Below, piece by piece: positions 34,290 to 42,306 of a stretch of 64,000 nucleotides of DNA; within the stretch, counting starts at the first letter, position 1; every line of letters starts with the position of its first letter. The stretch is from positions 620,001 through 684,000 of the forward strand of contig NZ_JALBGC010000003.1 of assembly GCF_022631375.1 (NCBI RefSeq), written 5' to 3'. The position numbers and the translations under genes are program-made. The notes below the pieces were generated by a model, which saw only the letters and a program-made list of their open reading frames with translations, searched no databases and had not been told where the DNA came from. This DNA is from Hymenobacter cyanobacteriorum. GTDB taxonomy: Bacteria > Bacteroidota > Bacteroidia > Cytophagales > Hymenobacteraceae.

Positions 34290-34922
34290 ATGTCGCACTC
34301 CACCCCCGATTACTACGCCCACCCCACGGCCATCCTCGACGAAGGCTGCCAGGTGGGCCGGGGCAGCCGCATCTGGCACTTCTGCCACATCTCGGCGGGG
34401 GCCGACCTGGGCGAAAACTGCAACCTGGGCCAGAACGTGTTTGTGGCCGACGGCGTGACGCTGGGCCGCAACGTGAAGGTGCAGAACAATGTGAGCCTCT
34501 ACGGCGGCGTTATCTGCGAGGACGACGTTTTTCTGGGCCCCTCCGTGGTATTCACCAACGTGAAGAACCCGCGTAGCGCCATTCCGCGTAAGGGCCCCGG
34601 GCAATACCTTACTACTTACTTGGAGCAGGGCGTGACCATCGGGGCCAATGCCACTATCGTGTGCGGCGTGCGGCTGGGCCGCTACGCCTTCGTGGGGGCC
34701 GGCAGCGTGGTTACGCACGACGTTCCGGCCTATGCCCTCGTATACGGCACCCCCGCCCGCCCGCAGGGCTGGATGAGCGCCGCCGGCCACCGCCTCGAAT
34801 TCGACGCGCAGGGCCGGGCCGCTTGCCCCGAAACCAACGAAAAATACGAGCTCAGCCCCGACGGCACCACGGTGCAGCCGGTGGCCTCTAAAACCTCTAA
34901 GCTGCCGAAAGCCAGCAGCTAG
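34290..34922 (+). CDS. Left-handed beta-helix N-acetyltransferase, WbpD/WlbB-like
   Basis: This 210-residue protein starts at ATG 34290 ([20 protein letters not shown]). It is a hexapeptide-repeat acyltransferase: [98 protein letters not shown]. The [19 protein letters not shown] and [13 protein letters not shown] blocks fit the WbpD/WlbB group, which acetylates the 3-amino group of UDP-GlcNAc(3NH2)A using acetyl-CoA. No WbpB/WbpE partners are in the window, so a related amino sugar is also possible. It is the first gene of the plus-strand block; the next start is 36 bp away. Confidence 0.87.
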   Translation: MSHSTPDYYAHPTAILDEGCQVGRGSRIWHFCHISAGADLGENCNLGQNVFVADGVTLGRNVKVQNNVSLYGGVICEDDVFLGPSVVFTNVKNPRSAIPRKGPGQYLTTYLEQGVTIGANATIVCGVRLGRYAFVGAGSVVTHDVPAYALVYGTPARPQGWMSAAGHRLEFDAQGRAACPETNEKYELSPDGTTVQPVASKTSKLPKASS

Positions 34923-34957
34923 CAACCGAATACATCAGCAACCGACAACTACTTCTC

Positions 34958-36253
34958 GTGTACGACCAACTATTGCGCAAAGAGGCCACGCTGGCCGTCA
35001 TCGGCCTCGGCTACGTAGGCCTGCCCATCGCCCTCGAATTCGCCAAGCAGCTGAAGGTGATTGGCTTCGATATCAACGCCGGCCGGGTGGCCCAGATGAA
35101 GCAAAGCATCGACCCCAGCGGCGAGCTGGAGGCGAAAGATTTCGAAGGTTGCGATATCACCTTCACCGACTCGCTGGAAGTATTGCGCCAGGCGCAGTTT
35201 TACATCGTGGCCGTGCCCACGCCCATCGACGAGCACGCCATGCCCGACCTCAAGCCCCTGCTCGGCGCATCGGGCTCGGTGGGCAAGGTGCTGAAAAAGG
35301 GCGACTACGTGGTGTTTGAGAGCACTGTGTACCCCGGCTGCACCGAGGAAGACTGCATTCCGGTGATGGAGCGCCTGTCGGGCCTGAAATTCCCGACTGA
35401 CTTTAAAGTGGGCTATTCGCCCGAGCGCATCAACCCCGGCGACAAGGAGCACACCCTGCGCCGCATCGTGAAGGTGGTGAGCGGCAACGACCAGGAAGCC
35501 CTCGACACCATTGCCAAAGTGTACGAGCTGGTGGTAGATGCCGGCGTGCACCGCGCCAGCAGCATCCGCGTGGCCGAAGCCGCCAAAATCATCGAAAACA
35601 CCCAGCGCGACGTCAACATTGCGCTGATGAACGAGCTGTCGATGATTTTTGACCGCATGAACATCAACACCTACGAGGTGCTCGAAGCCGCCGGCACTAA
35701 GTGGAACTTCCTCAAGTTCAGCCCCGGCCTGGTGGGCGGCCACTGCATCGGCGTCGACCCGTACTACCTGACTTACAAGGCCAAAGAGCTGGGCTACGAT
35801 GCCAAAGTCATTTTAAGCGGCCGCACCACCAACGACAACATGGGCGCCTACATCGCCCGCAAAACGGTGCAGATGATGATTAAGAAGGGCAAGGACGTGG
35901 CCAAGAGCCGCGTGCTGGTGATGGGCGCCACGTTCAAAGAAAATGTGGAAGATATCCGCAATTCGAAGGTGGCCGACGTGATTCAGGAGCTGAAAAACTT
36001 CTCGGTGAACGTGGACATCATCGACCCGCACGCCGACTCGAACGAGCTGCACCACGAGTACGGCTTCCGCCTGACGCACAACGACGACGTACGCACCGAC
36101 TACGACGCCGTGATTGTGGCCGTGAGCCACAAAGCTTACGCCGAGAAGGACGAAGCCTACTTCCAGTCCATTACTGCCGAAAACCCCGTGCTGGTCGACA
36201 TCAAAGGCCTGTACCGCGGCCAGATGAAAGACATCCAATACTGGAGCCTGTAA
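34958..36253 (+). CDS. UDP-N-acetylhexosamine 6-dehydrogenase (WbpO/TviB-like)
   Basis: This nucleotide-sugar dehydrogenase has 431 residues and starts at GTG 34958. The Rossmann motif is VIGLGYVGLPIALEFAK (14-30), followed by VIGFDIN. Catalytic-domain blocks are VPTPIDEHAMPDL, FESTVYPGCTEEDCIPVME, YSPERINPGDKEHTLRRIVK, EAAKIIENTQRDVNIALMNE and the catalytic Cys in GLVGGHCIGVDPYYL. SPERINPGDKEHT resembles the WbpO/TviB group that oxidises UDP-GalNAc or UDP-GlcNAc to the uronic acid, rather than UDP-glucose dehydrogenases. With the WbpP/TviC-like epimerase at 38.6 kb it could supply UDP-GalNAcA, as in Vi antigen synthesis. A tandem-word inverted repeat follows the stop. Confidence 0.9.
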   Translation: MYDQLLRKEATLAVIGLGYVGLPIALEFAKQLKVIGFDINAGRVAQMKQSIDPSGELEAKDFEGCDITFTDSLEVLRQAQFYIVAVPTPIDEHAMPDLKPLLGASGSVGKVLKKGDYVVFESTVYPGCTEEDCIPVMERLSGLKFPTDFKVGYSPERINPGDKEHTLRRIVKVVSGNDQEALDTIAKVYELVVDAGVHRASSIRVAEAAKIIENTQRDVNIALMNELSMIFDRMNINTYEVLEAAGTKWNFLKFSPGLVGGHCIGVDPYYLTYKAKELGYDAKVILSGRTTNDNMGAYIARKTVQMMIKKGKDVAKSRVLVMGATFKENVEDIRNSKVADVIQELKNFSVNVDIIDPHADSNELHHEYGFRLTHNDDVRTDYDAVIVAVSHKAYAEKDEAYFQSITAENPVLVDIKGLYRGQMKDIQYWSL

Positions 36254-36256
36254 TTA

Positions 36257-36373
36257 TTAGGGACTTAGGGTCTTGGGGACTTAGGGTCTTGGTTTTTTCT
36301 GCAATCGCAGACGAGCCAAATGCCTAAGGCGCCGGGAATCCAAGTTCCCAAGACCCTAAGTCCCCAAGACCCT
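36257..36373. repeat. Tandem-word inverted repeat (GACTTAGGGTCTTGG words)
   Basis: The left arm at 36262-36292 repeats the 15-mer GACTTAGGGTCTTGG twice with a one-base linker. The right arm at about 36340-36373 is its near-perfect complement (CCAAGACCCTAAGTC repeated). The spacer is about 47 bp. It exactly fills the gap between the dehydrogenase stop and the galE ATG, so the galE leader can fold into a strong hairpin. Confidence 0.85.
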
Positions 36374-37402
36374 ATGAATAAGATTCTCGTTACCGGCGGG
36401 GCCGGCTACATCGGCTCCCACACGGTGGTGGAGCTGGCGCAGGCTGGCTACCAGCCCGTTATTATCGACGACTTTAGCAACTCGCGGGAGTCGGCACTGG
36501 CGGGCATTGAGGCTATCCTGGGCCGGGCCGTGCCGATTTACCGCATCGACTGCGGCGACGTGGCGGCGCTGCGGCAGGTTTTTGAGACCGAAAAGGACAT
36601 CAAGGGCGTGATTCACTTCGCGGCGTTCAAGGCCGTGGGCGAGTCGGTGGCGAAGCCGCTGGCCTACTTCCAGAACAACGTGGGTTCGCTGCTGACGCTG
36701 CTGCAGGTGATGAAGGAGTTCGGCGTGGAGAACCTCGTGTTTTCGTCGTCGTGCACCGTGTACGGCATCCCCGATGCGCTGCCCGTAACGGAAGCCACGC
36801 CCACCAAGCCGGCCTCGTCGCCCTACGGCCGCACCAAGCAGATGTGTGAAGACGTAGTGCACGACGTGGCGGGTGCGCCCGATAACACGTTGCATACCAT
36901 TCTATTGCGCTACTTCAATCCGATTGGCGCGCACGAATCGGCGAAGATTGGCGAGCTGCCGCTGGGCGTGCCCAATAACCTCGTGCCGTTCATAACCCAG
37001 ACGGCAGCGGGCATTCGCGAGAAGCTGACCATCAACGGGAGCGACTACGACACGCCCGACGGCACCAACGTGCGCGACTACATCCACGTCGTAGATTTGG
37101 CCAAGGCCCACATCGTGGCCGTGCAGCGCCTGCTTGACCGCAAGGCCACCGAAACTGTGGAGACCTTCAACGTGGGCACCGGCCACGGCAACTCGGTACT
37201 GGAAGTGGTGCAGACTTTCGAACAGGTGAGCGGCCAGAAGCTGAATTACAGCATCGGCCCACGCCGCCCCGGCGATGTGCCCGCCATCTACGCCGATGCC
37301 ACCAAGGCCGAGCAGGTACTGGGCTTCAAAACCGAAACCTCGCTGGCCGATTCGCTCGCCAGCTCGTGGAAGTGGCAAGTTGCTTTAGCTGATAGCCAAT
37401 AG
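36374..37402 (+). CDS. galE: UDP-glucose 4-epimerase
   Basis: This extended SDR has 342 residues and interconverts UDP-glucose and UDP-galactose. The start is ATG 36374 (MNKILVTGGAGYIGSHTVVE); an upstream in-frame extension is repeat sequence. The NAD motif GGAGYIG is at 8-14, the catalytic region is SSSCTVYG (124-131) with Tyr151-x-x-x-Lys155 (SPYGRTK), and RYFNPIGAHESA and NVGTGHGNSVLEV are typical of GalE. Residues of the extreme C-terminus (VALADSQ) and the TAG stop are encoded by the left arm of a tandem-word repeat (37382-37402), so the original end has probably been replaced. It provides galactose-type donors for the glycan genes around it. Confidence 0.95.
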   Translation: MNKILVTGGAGYIGSHTVVELAQAGYQPVIIDDFSNSRESALAGIEAILGRAVPIYRIDCGDVAALRQVFETEKDIKGVIHFAAFKAVGESVAKPLAYFQNNVGSLLTLLQVMKEFGVENLVFSSSCTVYGIPDALPVTEATPTKPASSPYGRTKQMCEDVVHDVAGAPDNTLHTILLRYFNPIGAHESAKIGELPLGVPNNLVPFITQTAAGIREKLTINGSDYDTPDGTNVRDYIHVVDLAKAHIVAVQRLLDRKATETVETFNVGTGHGNSVLEVVQTFEQVSGQKLNYSIGPRRPGDVPAIYADATKAEQVLGFKTETSLADSLASSWKWQVALADSQ

Positions 37403-37479
37403 GTATTATTTGATAGCTCTGTTCAGAGTTTTTTAACACGAAAAAGCTAAACGCTAGCAGCTAAAAGCTAGCAGCTAAT
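37382..37479. repeat. Tandem-word inverted repeat (AGCTAA words), left arm inside galE
   Basis: Left arm 37382-37402 (GCTTTAGCTGATAGCCAATA and G) encodes the last residues and stop of galE. The right arm at 37443-37479 carries AGCTAA/GCTAGC words (GCTAGCAGCTAAAAGCTAGC). The arms are partly complementary. It runs up to the rfbB ATG at 37481. Confidence 0.6.
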
Positions 37480-37480
37480 T

Positions 37481-38536
37481 ATGAAAATCCTCATCACCGG
37501 CGGGGCCGGCTTTATTGGCTCCCACGTTGTTCGGCTGTTCGTTACCAAGTACCCGAACTACCAGATTCTCAACCTCGACGCGCTGACTTACGCCGGCAAT
37601 CTGGAGAACCTGCGCGATATTGAGAAAGCTGAAAACTACCGCTTTATCAAAGGCGACATTGCCGACCAGAACTTCATCGACCAGCTTTTTGCCAACGAGG
37701 AGCCCGACGCGGTAATTCATCTCGCGGCCGAAAGCCACGTTGACCGCAGCATCACCGACCCGATGGCGTTTGTAAAAACCAACGTTATTGGCACCGTGAA
37801 CCTGCTGAACGCGGCGCGCCACCTGTGGCAGCCCGGCGGCTACGACGGCCACGTGTTCTACCACGTGAGCACCGACGAGGTGTACGGCTCGCTGGACTTC
37901 GGCCCCGAGATGTTCACGGAGGAAACCAGCTACGACCCGCGCTCGCCTTACTCGGCGTCGAAGGCCAGTTCCGACCACTTTGTGCGCGCCTGGCACCACA
38001 CCTACGGCCTGCCCATCAAGCTGAGCAACTGCTCGAACAACTACGGCCCCAACCATTTCCCCGAGAAGCTGATTCCGTTGGCCATTCACCGTCTGCGCAC
38101 CGGCCAGCCGGTGCCGGTGTACGGCAAGGGCGAAAACGTGCGCGACTGGTTGTTCGTGAAAGACCACGCCACGGCCATCGACGCGGTGTTTCACAAGGGC
38201 AAAAACGGCGACACCTACAACATCGGCGGCGTGAACGAGTGGCAGAACCTCAAGCTCATCGAGCTGCTCTGCGACGTGGTGGACCAGAAAACCGGCCAGG
38301 AAGTGGGCACCTCGCGCAAGCTCATCAAGTTCGTGACCGACCGCGCCGGCCACGACATGCGCTATGCCATCGACTCGAGCAAAATCATGAACGAGTTGGG
38401 CTGGAAGCCGTCCGTGACCTTCGAGCAGGGCTTGGCCCAAACTGTGGACTGGTACCTCGAAAACGAGGAGTGGCTGAACAGCGTGACCAGCGGCGCGTAC
38501 CAGGAATACAACGCAAAACAATACGCGGGGCGCTAG
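37481..38536 (+). CDS. rfbB: dTDP-glucose 4,6-dehydratase
   Basis: This extended SDR has 351 residues and forms dTDP-4-keto-6-deoxyglucose, the precursor of rhamnose and other deoxysugars. The NAD motif GGAGFIG lies at 7-13, the catalytic triad region HVSTDEVYG has Thr131-Asp132-Glu133, and Tyr157-x-x-x-Lys161 is in SPYSASKASSDH. NNYGPNHFPEKLIPL and the WLFVKDHATAI block are characteristic of RfbB/RmlB. The start ATG 37481 is at the conserved N-terminus. The other rhamnose genes (rmlA, C, D) are not in the window, so the end sugar is undetermined. It sits between two tandem-word repeats in the nucleotide-sugar block. Confidence 0.95.
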   Translation: MKILITGGAGFIGSHVVRLFVTKYPNYQILNLDALTYAGNLENLRDIEKAENYRFIKGDIADQNFIDQLFANEEPDAVIHLAAESHVDRSITDPMAFVKTNVIGTVNLLNAARHLWQPGGYDGHVFYHVSTDEVYGSLDFGPEMFTEETSYDPRSPYSASKASSDHFVRAWHHTYGLPIKLSNCSNNYGPNHFPEKLIPLAIHRLRTGQPVPVYGKGENVRDWLFVKDHATAIDAVFHKGKNGDTYNIGGVNEWQNLKLIELLCDVVDQKTGQEVGTSRKLIKFVTDRAGHDMRYAIDSSKIMNELGWKPSVTFEQGLAQTVDWYLENEEWLNSVTSGAYQEYNAKQYAGR

Positions 38537-38543
38537 CGCTTCA

Positions 38544-38641
38544 GTTGAGAGTTAATAGTCAGTAGTTAAGAGTTGATGCTTAAGCCACTCAAGCTACTAG
38601 GTTTCAACTCTTAACTCCTAACTTTTAACTCTTAACTAAAC
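38544..38641. repeat. Tandem-word inverted repeat (AGTTAAGAGTT words)
   Basis: Left arm 38544-38580 (GTTGAGAGTTAATAGTCAGT, then AGTTAAGAGTTGATGC) and right arm 38602-38641 (TTTCAACTCTTAACTCCTAA, then CTTTTAACTCTTAAC) are approximate complements, with a spacer of about 21 bp. It fills the gap between rfbB and the next epimerase gene. It uses the same word family as the element at 10622-10741. Confidence 0.8.
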
Positions 38642-38644
38642 GAA

Positions 38645-39652
38645 GTGTACGACAACCCCTTCCACGAGCGGCCGCTCGACAATCTGACTTTTCTCGTGAC
38701 CGGCGGCGCGGGCTTCATCGGCTCCAACATCGTGGAGTATCTGCTGAAATACGGCGTGAAAAAAGTGCGGACGCTGGACAACTACTCCAACGGTTTCCGC
38801 AAAAACCTGGCGCTGTTTGCCGGCGACTCACGTCTGGAAATCATTGAGGGCGACATCCGCGACGCGGCCACCTGCGCGGCGGCTTGCGCAGGCGTGGACG
38901 TGGTGCTGCACGAGGCGGCGCTGGGCTCGGTGCCGCGCTCCATCAAGGACCCGGTGCTGACAAACGACGTGAACGTGGGCGGCTTCGTGCAGATGCTGAC
39001 CGCCGCCAAGGACGCGGGCGTGAAGCGCTTCGTGTACGCCGCCTCTTCTTCGACCTACGGCGACCACCCCGGCCTGCCGAAGGTGGAAGACCGCATCGGT
39101 AAGCCGCTCTCGCCTTATGCCGTGACGAAGTACGCCAACGAGCTGTACGCCGACGTGTTTGCCAAAACCTACGGCATGGAAATCGTGGGTTTGCGCTACT
39201 TCAACATCTTCGGCCCGCGCCAGGACCCGGGCGGGGCTTACGCGGCAGTGATTCCGCTGTTCATCGACGCTATTCTGCGCAACGAGCCGCCCACGCTGAA
39301 CGGCGATGGCGGCCAGACCCGCGACTTCACCTTCGTGGAGAACTGCGTGGAAGCCAACATCCGCGCCGCGCTGGTAACCAACCCCGAGGCGCTGGGCCAA
39401 GTGTACAACATCGCCGTGGGCGACCGCACCTCGCTGGTGCAGATGTACGACATCCTGCGCGAAGAAGCGGGCTCGGACCTGGCCCCCAAGTTCGGCCCCG
39501 ACCGCGCCGGCGACATCCGCGACTCGCTGGCCGACATCTCGAAGGCCAACCGCCTGCTGGGCTACCAGCCGCAGGTGCGCATCCGCGAGGGCCTGAAGCA
39601 GACGCTGGCGTGGTTCAAAGCCAACCAGGAGTTTATTCAGGAGCGTAACTAG
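38645..39652 (+). CDS. UDP-N-acetylglucosamine 4-epimerase, WbpP/TviC-like
   Basis: This 335-residue protein starts at GTG 38645. It is an extended SDR with the NAD motif TGGAGFIGSN and the signature of the WbpP/TviC group, which epimerises UDP-GlcNAc and UDP-GalNAc (or their uronic acids): HEAALGSVPRSIKDPVLTND, YAASSSTYGDHPGLPKVE, LSPYAVTKYANELYADVF with YxxxK, and RYFNIFGPRQDPGGAYAAVI. The LVTGG start is preceded by about 16 residues (MYDNPFHERPLDNLTF), usual for this group. It pairs functionally with the WbpO/TviB-like dehydrogenase at 35-36 kb. It is the last gene of the plus-strand block, followed by a bidirectional hairpin. Confidence 0.92.
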   Translation: MYDNPFHERPLDNLTFLVTGGAGFIGSNIVEYLLKYGVKKVRTLDNYSNGFRKNLALFAGDSRLEIIEGDIRDAATCAAACAGVDVVLHEAALGSVPRSIKDPVLTNDVNVGGFVQMLTAAKDAGVKRFVYAASSSTYGDHPGLPKVEDRIGKPLSPYAVTKYANELYADVFAKTYGMEIVGLRYFNIFGPRQDPGGAYAAVIPLFIDAILRNEPPTLNGDGGQTRDFTFVENCVEANIRAALVTNPEALGQVYNIAVGDRTSLVQMYDILREEAGSDLAPKFGPDRAGDIRDSLADISKANRLLGYQPQVRIREGLKQTLAWFKANQEFIQERN

Positions 39653-39671
39653 CGGCTTCTGATTTACAAAA

Positions 39672-39710
39672 GCGAAAGCGCCCGTGGAGCTACTCCACGG
39701 GCGCTTTCGC
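39672..39710. terminator. Bidirectional hairpin between convergent genes
   Basis: GCGAAAGCGCCCGTGGA at 39672-39688 pairs perfectly with TCCACGGGCGCTTTCGC at 39694-39710 around GCTAC. It separates the plus-strand epimerase stop (39652) from the minus-strand hydrolase stop (39712). The flanking T/A run is weak, but position and stability suggest a terminator. Confidence 0.75.
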
Positions 39711-39711
39711 A

Positions 39712-41037
39712 TTATGGTTTAGCCTGTAGGAAACCCAGCACGGCGGCGTTGAACGCGGCCGGGTCTTCGCGCGGGACGTAGTGCGTGAGGCCAGGGAAGA
39801 TGCGCAGCTGGCTGTGCGGCAGGCTGCTGGCAATGAGGCGGGTGTGGGCATCCTGAATCAGGTCGTGCTCGCCGGCCAGCACCAACGTGGGGGCGGCGAT
39901 GCTGGCCAGGTCGGGGGCTTTCATGCGCGGGTAGTCGCGCAGTAGGACAAGCAGCGGGCGCATCTGGCGCACGTGCTTGTTGACAGGTCCCAGCAGGGTG
40001 GCCATGCGAATGTCCTTGTTCACCTCTTTTAGCGTGGCGGCCGTTACGGCTAAAGTATCGAACCAGAGATTGGCGCCCATCGTCACCAGCTTTTTCACCT
40101 GCTGCGGGTGGCGCAGGGCCAGGCTGAGGCCGGTGTTGCCGCCGTCGCTCCAGCCCACGACGTGGGCGGCGGGAATGTTGAGGGCCTTGAGCAGGGCGCT
40201 CATATCATCGGCAAACAGGTCGTAGGTGAGGGTTTGCTTGCCGTTGGTCGACTTGCCCTGGGCGCGGGTATCCACGGCAATTACCTGGTAGTGCTTGGCC
40301 AGCTCCGGAATCTGGGCACTAAAGGCGTTGATGGACTGCCCGTTGCCGTGCAGCAGCAGCAGCGGCTCGCCCTGGCCGTAGGTTTCGTAGTAGAGCTTGA
40401 TGCCGTTGAGGGCCACGGTGTGGCCGGCCTGGGCGTTGTGGCCGTAGTGTACCACGCCGGTGCCCACCACTTCGAGGTAGCGGTTGCCGGAGGGCTCCAG
40501 CACGGTGCGGTAGGTGTTGGCGGGCACGAGGTAGCTGGGCCGCCAGCCGTTCGGAAATTGGCTGGTGCTATCGGTGCGGGCCACGCTGAAGTCGCCGTTG
40601 GCCACGGGCACGGGCTGCCAGTGGCCCTTGCTGGTTTCGACTTCCAGCGTGAAATCATCGAAGCCGAACGTGCCATTCAGGTAGGTGTTGGCATTGATGA
40701 CGAGCAGGACAGCCCGGGCCGGCAGCTTGCCCGTGAGGGCGAAGGACCGCCACGCGCCGTCGCGACGTTTGGCCCGCATCAGGCCGGGCGTGGTGCTGCC
40801 GAGGTACTGCTTATTCAGGTCGAAATACGCAGCAAAGACGTTGGCATCGGCGCTGTCGGTGGCCGGCGCGGTCAGTTTCATGCGGGCAGCCAGGCGGTAG
40901 GGCTTGCCAGCGTAGGGCTGCACGTTGAGGTGCTGCCGAAACAAAAACATCGGGCTGACGACGGTGGGTAATTGTTTTTGGGCCAGCGCGGGCAGCACGA
41001 GGACCAGCAGCAGCAGGGAGGCAAGAAGAGATTTCAA
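39712..41037 (-). CDS. Exported alpha/beta hydrolase with N-terminal jelly-roll
   Basis: This protein has 441 residues from TTG 41037, which is chosen because it directly opens a signal peptide (KSLLASLLLLVLVLPALAQ). Residues about 25-185 form a beta-rich domain (YAGKPYRLAARMKL, GAWRSFALTGKLP, AVLLVINANTYLNGTFGFDD, FTLEVE) resembling the DD-ended carbohydrate-binding jelly-roll of the lipoproteins. Residues about 205-441 are an alpha/beta hydrolase: YGQGEPLLLLHGNGQS (oxyanion HGNG), nucleophile Ser in HVVGWSDGGNTGLSLAL, an acid residue near APTLVLAGEHDLIQ, and a final His in FPGLTHYVPRE. It is likely a periplasmic esterase or lipase-like enzyme; the substrate is unknown. Such hydrolase fusions suggest targeting to a glycan or the envelope. 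Confidence 0.83.
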   Translation of the reverse strand: MKSLLASLLLLVLVLPALAQKQLPTVVSPMFLFRQHLNVQPYAGKPYRLAARMKLTAPATDSADANVFAAYFDLNKQYLGSTTPGLMRAKRRDGAWRSFALTGKLPARAVLLVINANTYLNGTFGFDDFTLEVETSKGHWQPVPVANGDFSVARTDSTSQFPNGWRPSYLVPANTYRTVLEPSGNRYLEVVGTGVVHYGHNAQAGHTVALNGIKLYYETYGQGEPLLLLHGNGQSINAFSAQIPELAKHYQVIAVDTRAQGKSTNGKQTLTYDLFADDMSALLKALNIPAAHVVGWSDGGNTGLSLALRHPQQVKKLVTMGANLWFDTLAVTAATLKEVNKDIRMATLLGPVNKHVRQMRPLLVLLRDYPRMKAPDLASIAAPTLVLAGEHDLIQDAHTRLIASSLPHSQLRIFPGLTHYVPREDPAAFNAAVLGFLQAKP

Positions 41038-41071
41038 CAGCAAAAAGGGAAAGGTGAGCCCGGATAATGCC

Positions 41072-41106
41072 AAAAGCGGCCGCCGGGTTGCCCCAACGGC
41101 CGCTTT
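41072..41106 (-). terminator. Intrinsic terminator after the M28 peptidase gene
   Basis: AAAAGCGGCCG at 41072-41082 pairs with CGGCCGCTTTT at about 41096-41106 around a 13-base loop. On the minus strand it ends in TTTT, 30 bp past the peptidase stop at 41136. It overlaps the upstream edge of the hydrolase frame, supporting the later start chosen there. Confidence 0.8.
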
Positions 41107-41135
41107 TCAGCTTTTTCAACGGGCCACGTTAGCAT

Positions 41136-42176
41136 TTAGTCCACAAACAGCACCTGCGTCATCGTCTGGCCCACGGCTTTCAGCGTTTTGCGGTCGATGA
41201 TGCTCATGTTATCGGCAGTGGCGTGGTGGTAGGGCGGGAAGTAATCGGTACCGTAGCGCGGGTGGTCGTAGATGTCGACTGTCGGAATACCCGCGTTGTT
41301 GGTGTACACGTGGTCGTCGGTGATGCCGCCGGTGTCTTCGTAGCGGAAGAAATCGGAATAGCCGAGTTGGGTGCCCACGTTCCAGATTTTATCGAGGGCG
41401 AAGAGGGCTTTGGTGCGCGAGGTTTCTTCGCGGGTGAAGCTGCCGCCCTTGGCGCCCACCATGTCGAGCAGCACGCCGTATTCGGCTTTGTAGTTGGCGG
41501 GCAGCAGGTGCGTACCCCAATACTGCGAGCCCAGGCACCACGAGTCGGTGCTGCCGCCTTCGAGCTGGTTTTTGAGGTCCTTCTGGGTGGTCTCGTCGTG
41601 GCCCCAGTCTTCGGCGTCGAAGAAGATAAAGTCAACGCCCACGCCGGGCGCCTGCGCCTCGGGCAGTTGGCTTAGGATGCGGGCCATTTCGAGGGCCACG
41701 GCCACGGCGCTGGCCCCGTCGGAAGCGCCATCCATCGGCTTGTTTTTCTTTTTGGGGTCGGGGTCGGCATCGGCGAAGGGGCGCGTGTCCCAATGCCCGA
41801 AAATGGCCACCCGGCGCACCGCCTGCGGCTGGTACTGCGCAATGATGTTGCGGGCGTGGATGTTGGTGCCGTCAAACGTCATGGCCTCGAAGGGCTGCTC
41901 CATCACCTTCAGCTTGTAGCTTTTGAGTTTGGCCACAAGCCAGTTGCCACAGGCAATGTGCGCCTTCGAGTTGGGCACGCGCGGCCCGAAAGCCACCTGC
42001 TTAGCCGTGAAGGCGTAGGCCGAGTCGGCATTGAACACCGGCGCCTTGGGCAATGCGGGCGCAGCGGCCGGTGCGCTGGTTTCGGCCGTTTCGGTCGATT
42101 TTTTATCGGGGCAGCCGGTGAGCAGCACGAGGCCGGCTAGCGCGGCAAGGGGAAGGCGGAAGGAGCGGAAACGCAT
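41136..42176 (-). CDS. M28 family peptidase / glutaminyl cyclase-like lipoprotein
   Basis: This 346-residue lipoprotein has the signal MRFRSFRLPLAALAGLVLLT with lipobox LLTGC (Cys22). A Thr/Ala/Pro-rich linker precedes the zinc-hydrolase domain: VAFGPRVPNSKAHIACGNWL, VAIFGHWDTRPFAD (metal His and Asp), MDGASDGASAVAVALEMAR (bridging Asp), FFDAEDWGHDE (acid/base and metal Glu/Asp) and HHATADNMSII (final metal His). The FGPRVPGS-like start, FGHWDTRP and the following WCLGSQYWG resemble the glutaminyl-peptide cyclotransferase branch of M28. It could therefore cyclise N-terminal Gln of exported proteins, which is common in Bacteroidota, or act as an aminopeptidase. The start is ATG 42176. Confidence 0.87.
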   Translation of the reverse strand: MRFRSFRLPLAALAGLVLLTGCPDKKSTETAETSAPAAAPALPKAPVFNADSAYAFTAKQVAFGPRVPNSKAHIACGNWLVAKLKSYKLKVMEQPFEAMTFDGTNIHARNIIAQYQPQAVRRVAIFGHWDTRPFADADPDPKKKNKPMDGASDGASAVAVALEMARILSQLPEAQAPGVGVDFIFFDAEDWGHDETTQKDLKNQLEGGSTDSWCLGSQYWGTHLLPANYKAEYGVLLDMVGAKGGSFTREETSRTKALFALDKIWNVGTQLGYSDFFRYEDTGGITDDHVYTNNAGIPTVDIYDHPRYGTDYFPPYHHATADNMSIIDRKTLKAVGQTMTQVLFVD

Positions 42177-42186
42177 GGGGGTGGAA

Positions 42187-42291
42187 CTGTCATCCTGAGC
42201 TTGCGAAGGACCTTATCGCGCCAGGATTCTTTATTGATACTTTAACTAAACACAGCCGTGATAAGGTCCTTCGCGGTGCTCAGGATGACAG
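42187..42291. repeat. Long inverted repeat, CATCCTGAGC family, copy 2
   Basis: The left arm at 42187-42217 (CTGTCATCCTGAGCTTGCG, then AAGGACCTTATC) and the right arm at 42260-42291 are near-complementary, with a spacer of about 42 bp. The arms match copy 1 at 15104-15193 apart from the GGAG/TTG/ACC middle. It sits between cysS and the peptidase gene. Confidence 0.85.
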
Positions 42292-42306
42292 ACGATTTCC
42301 GCTGAT

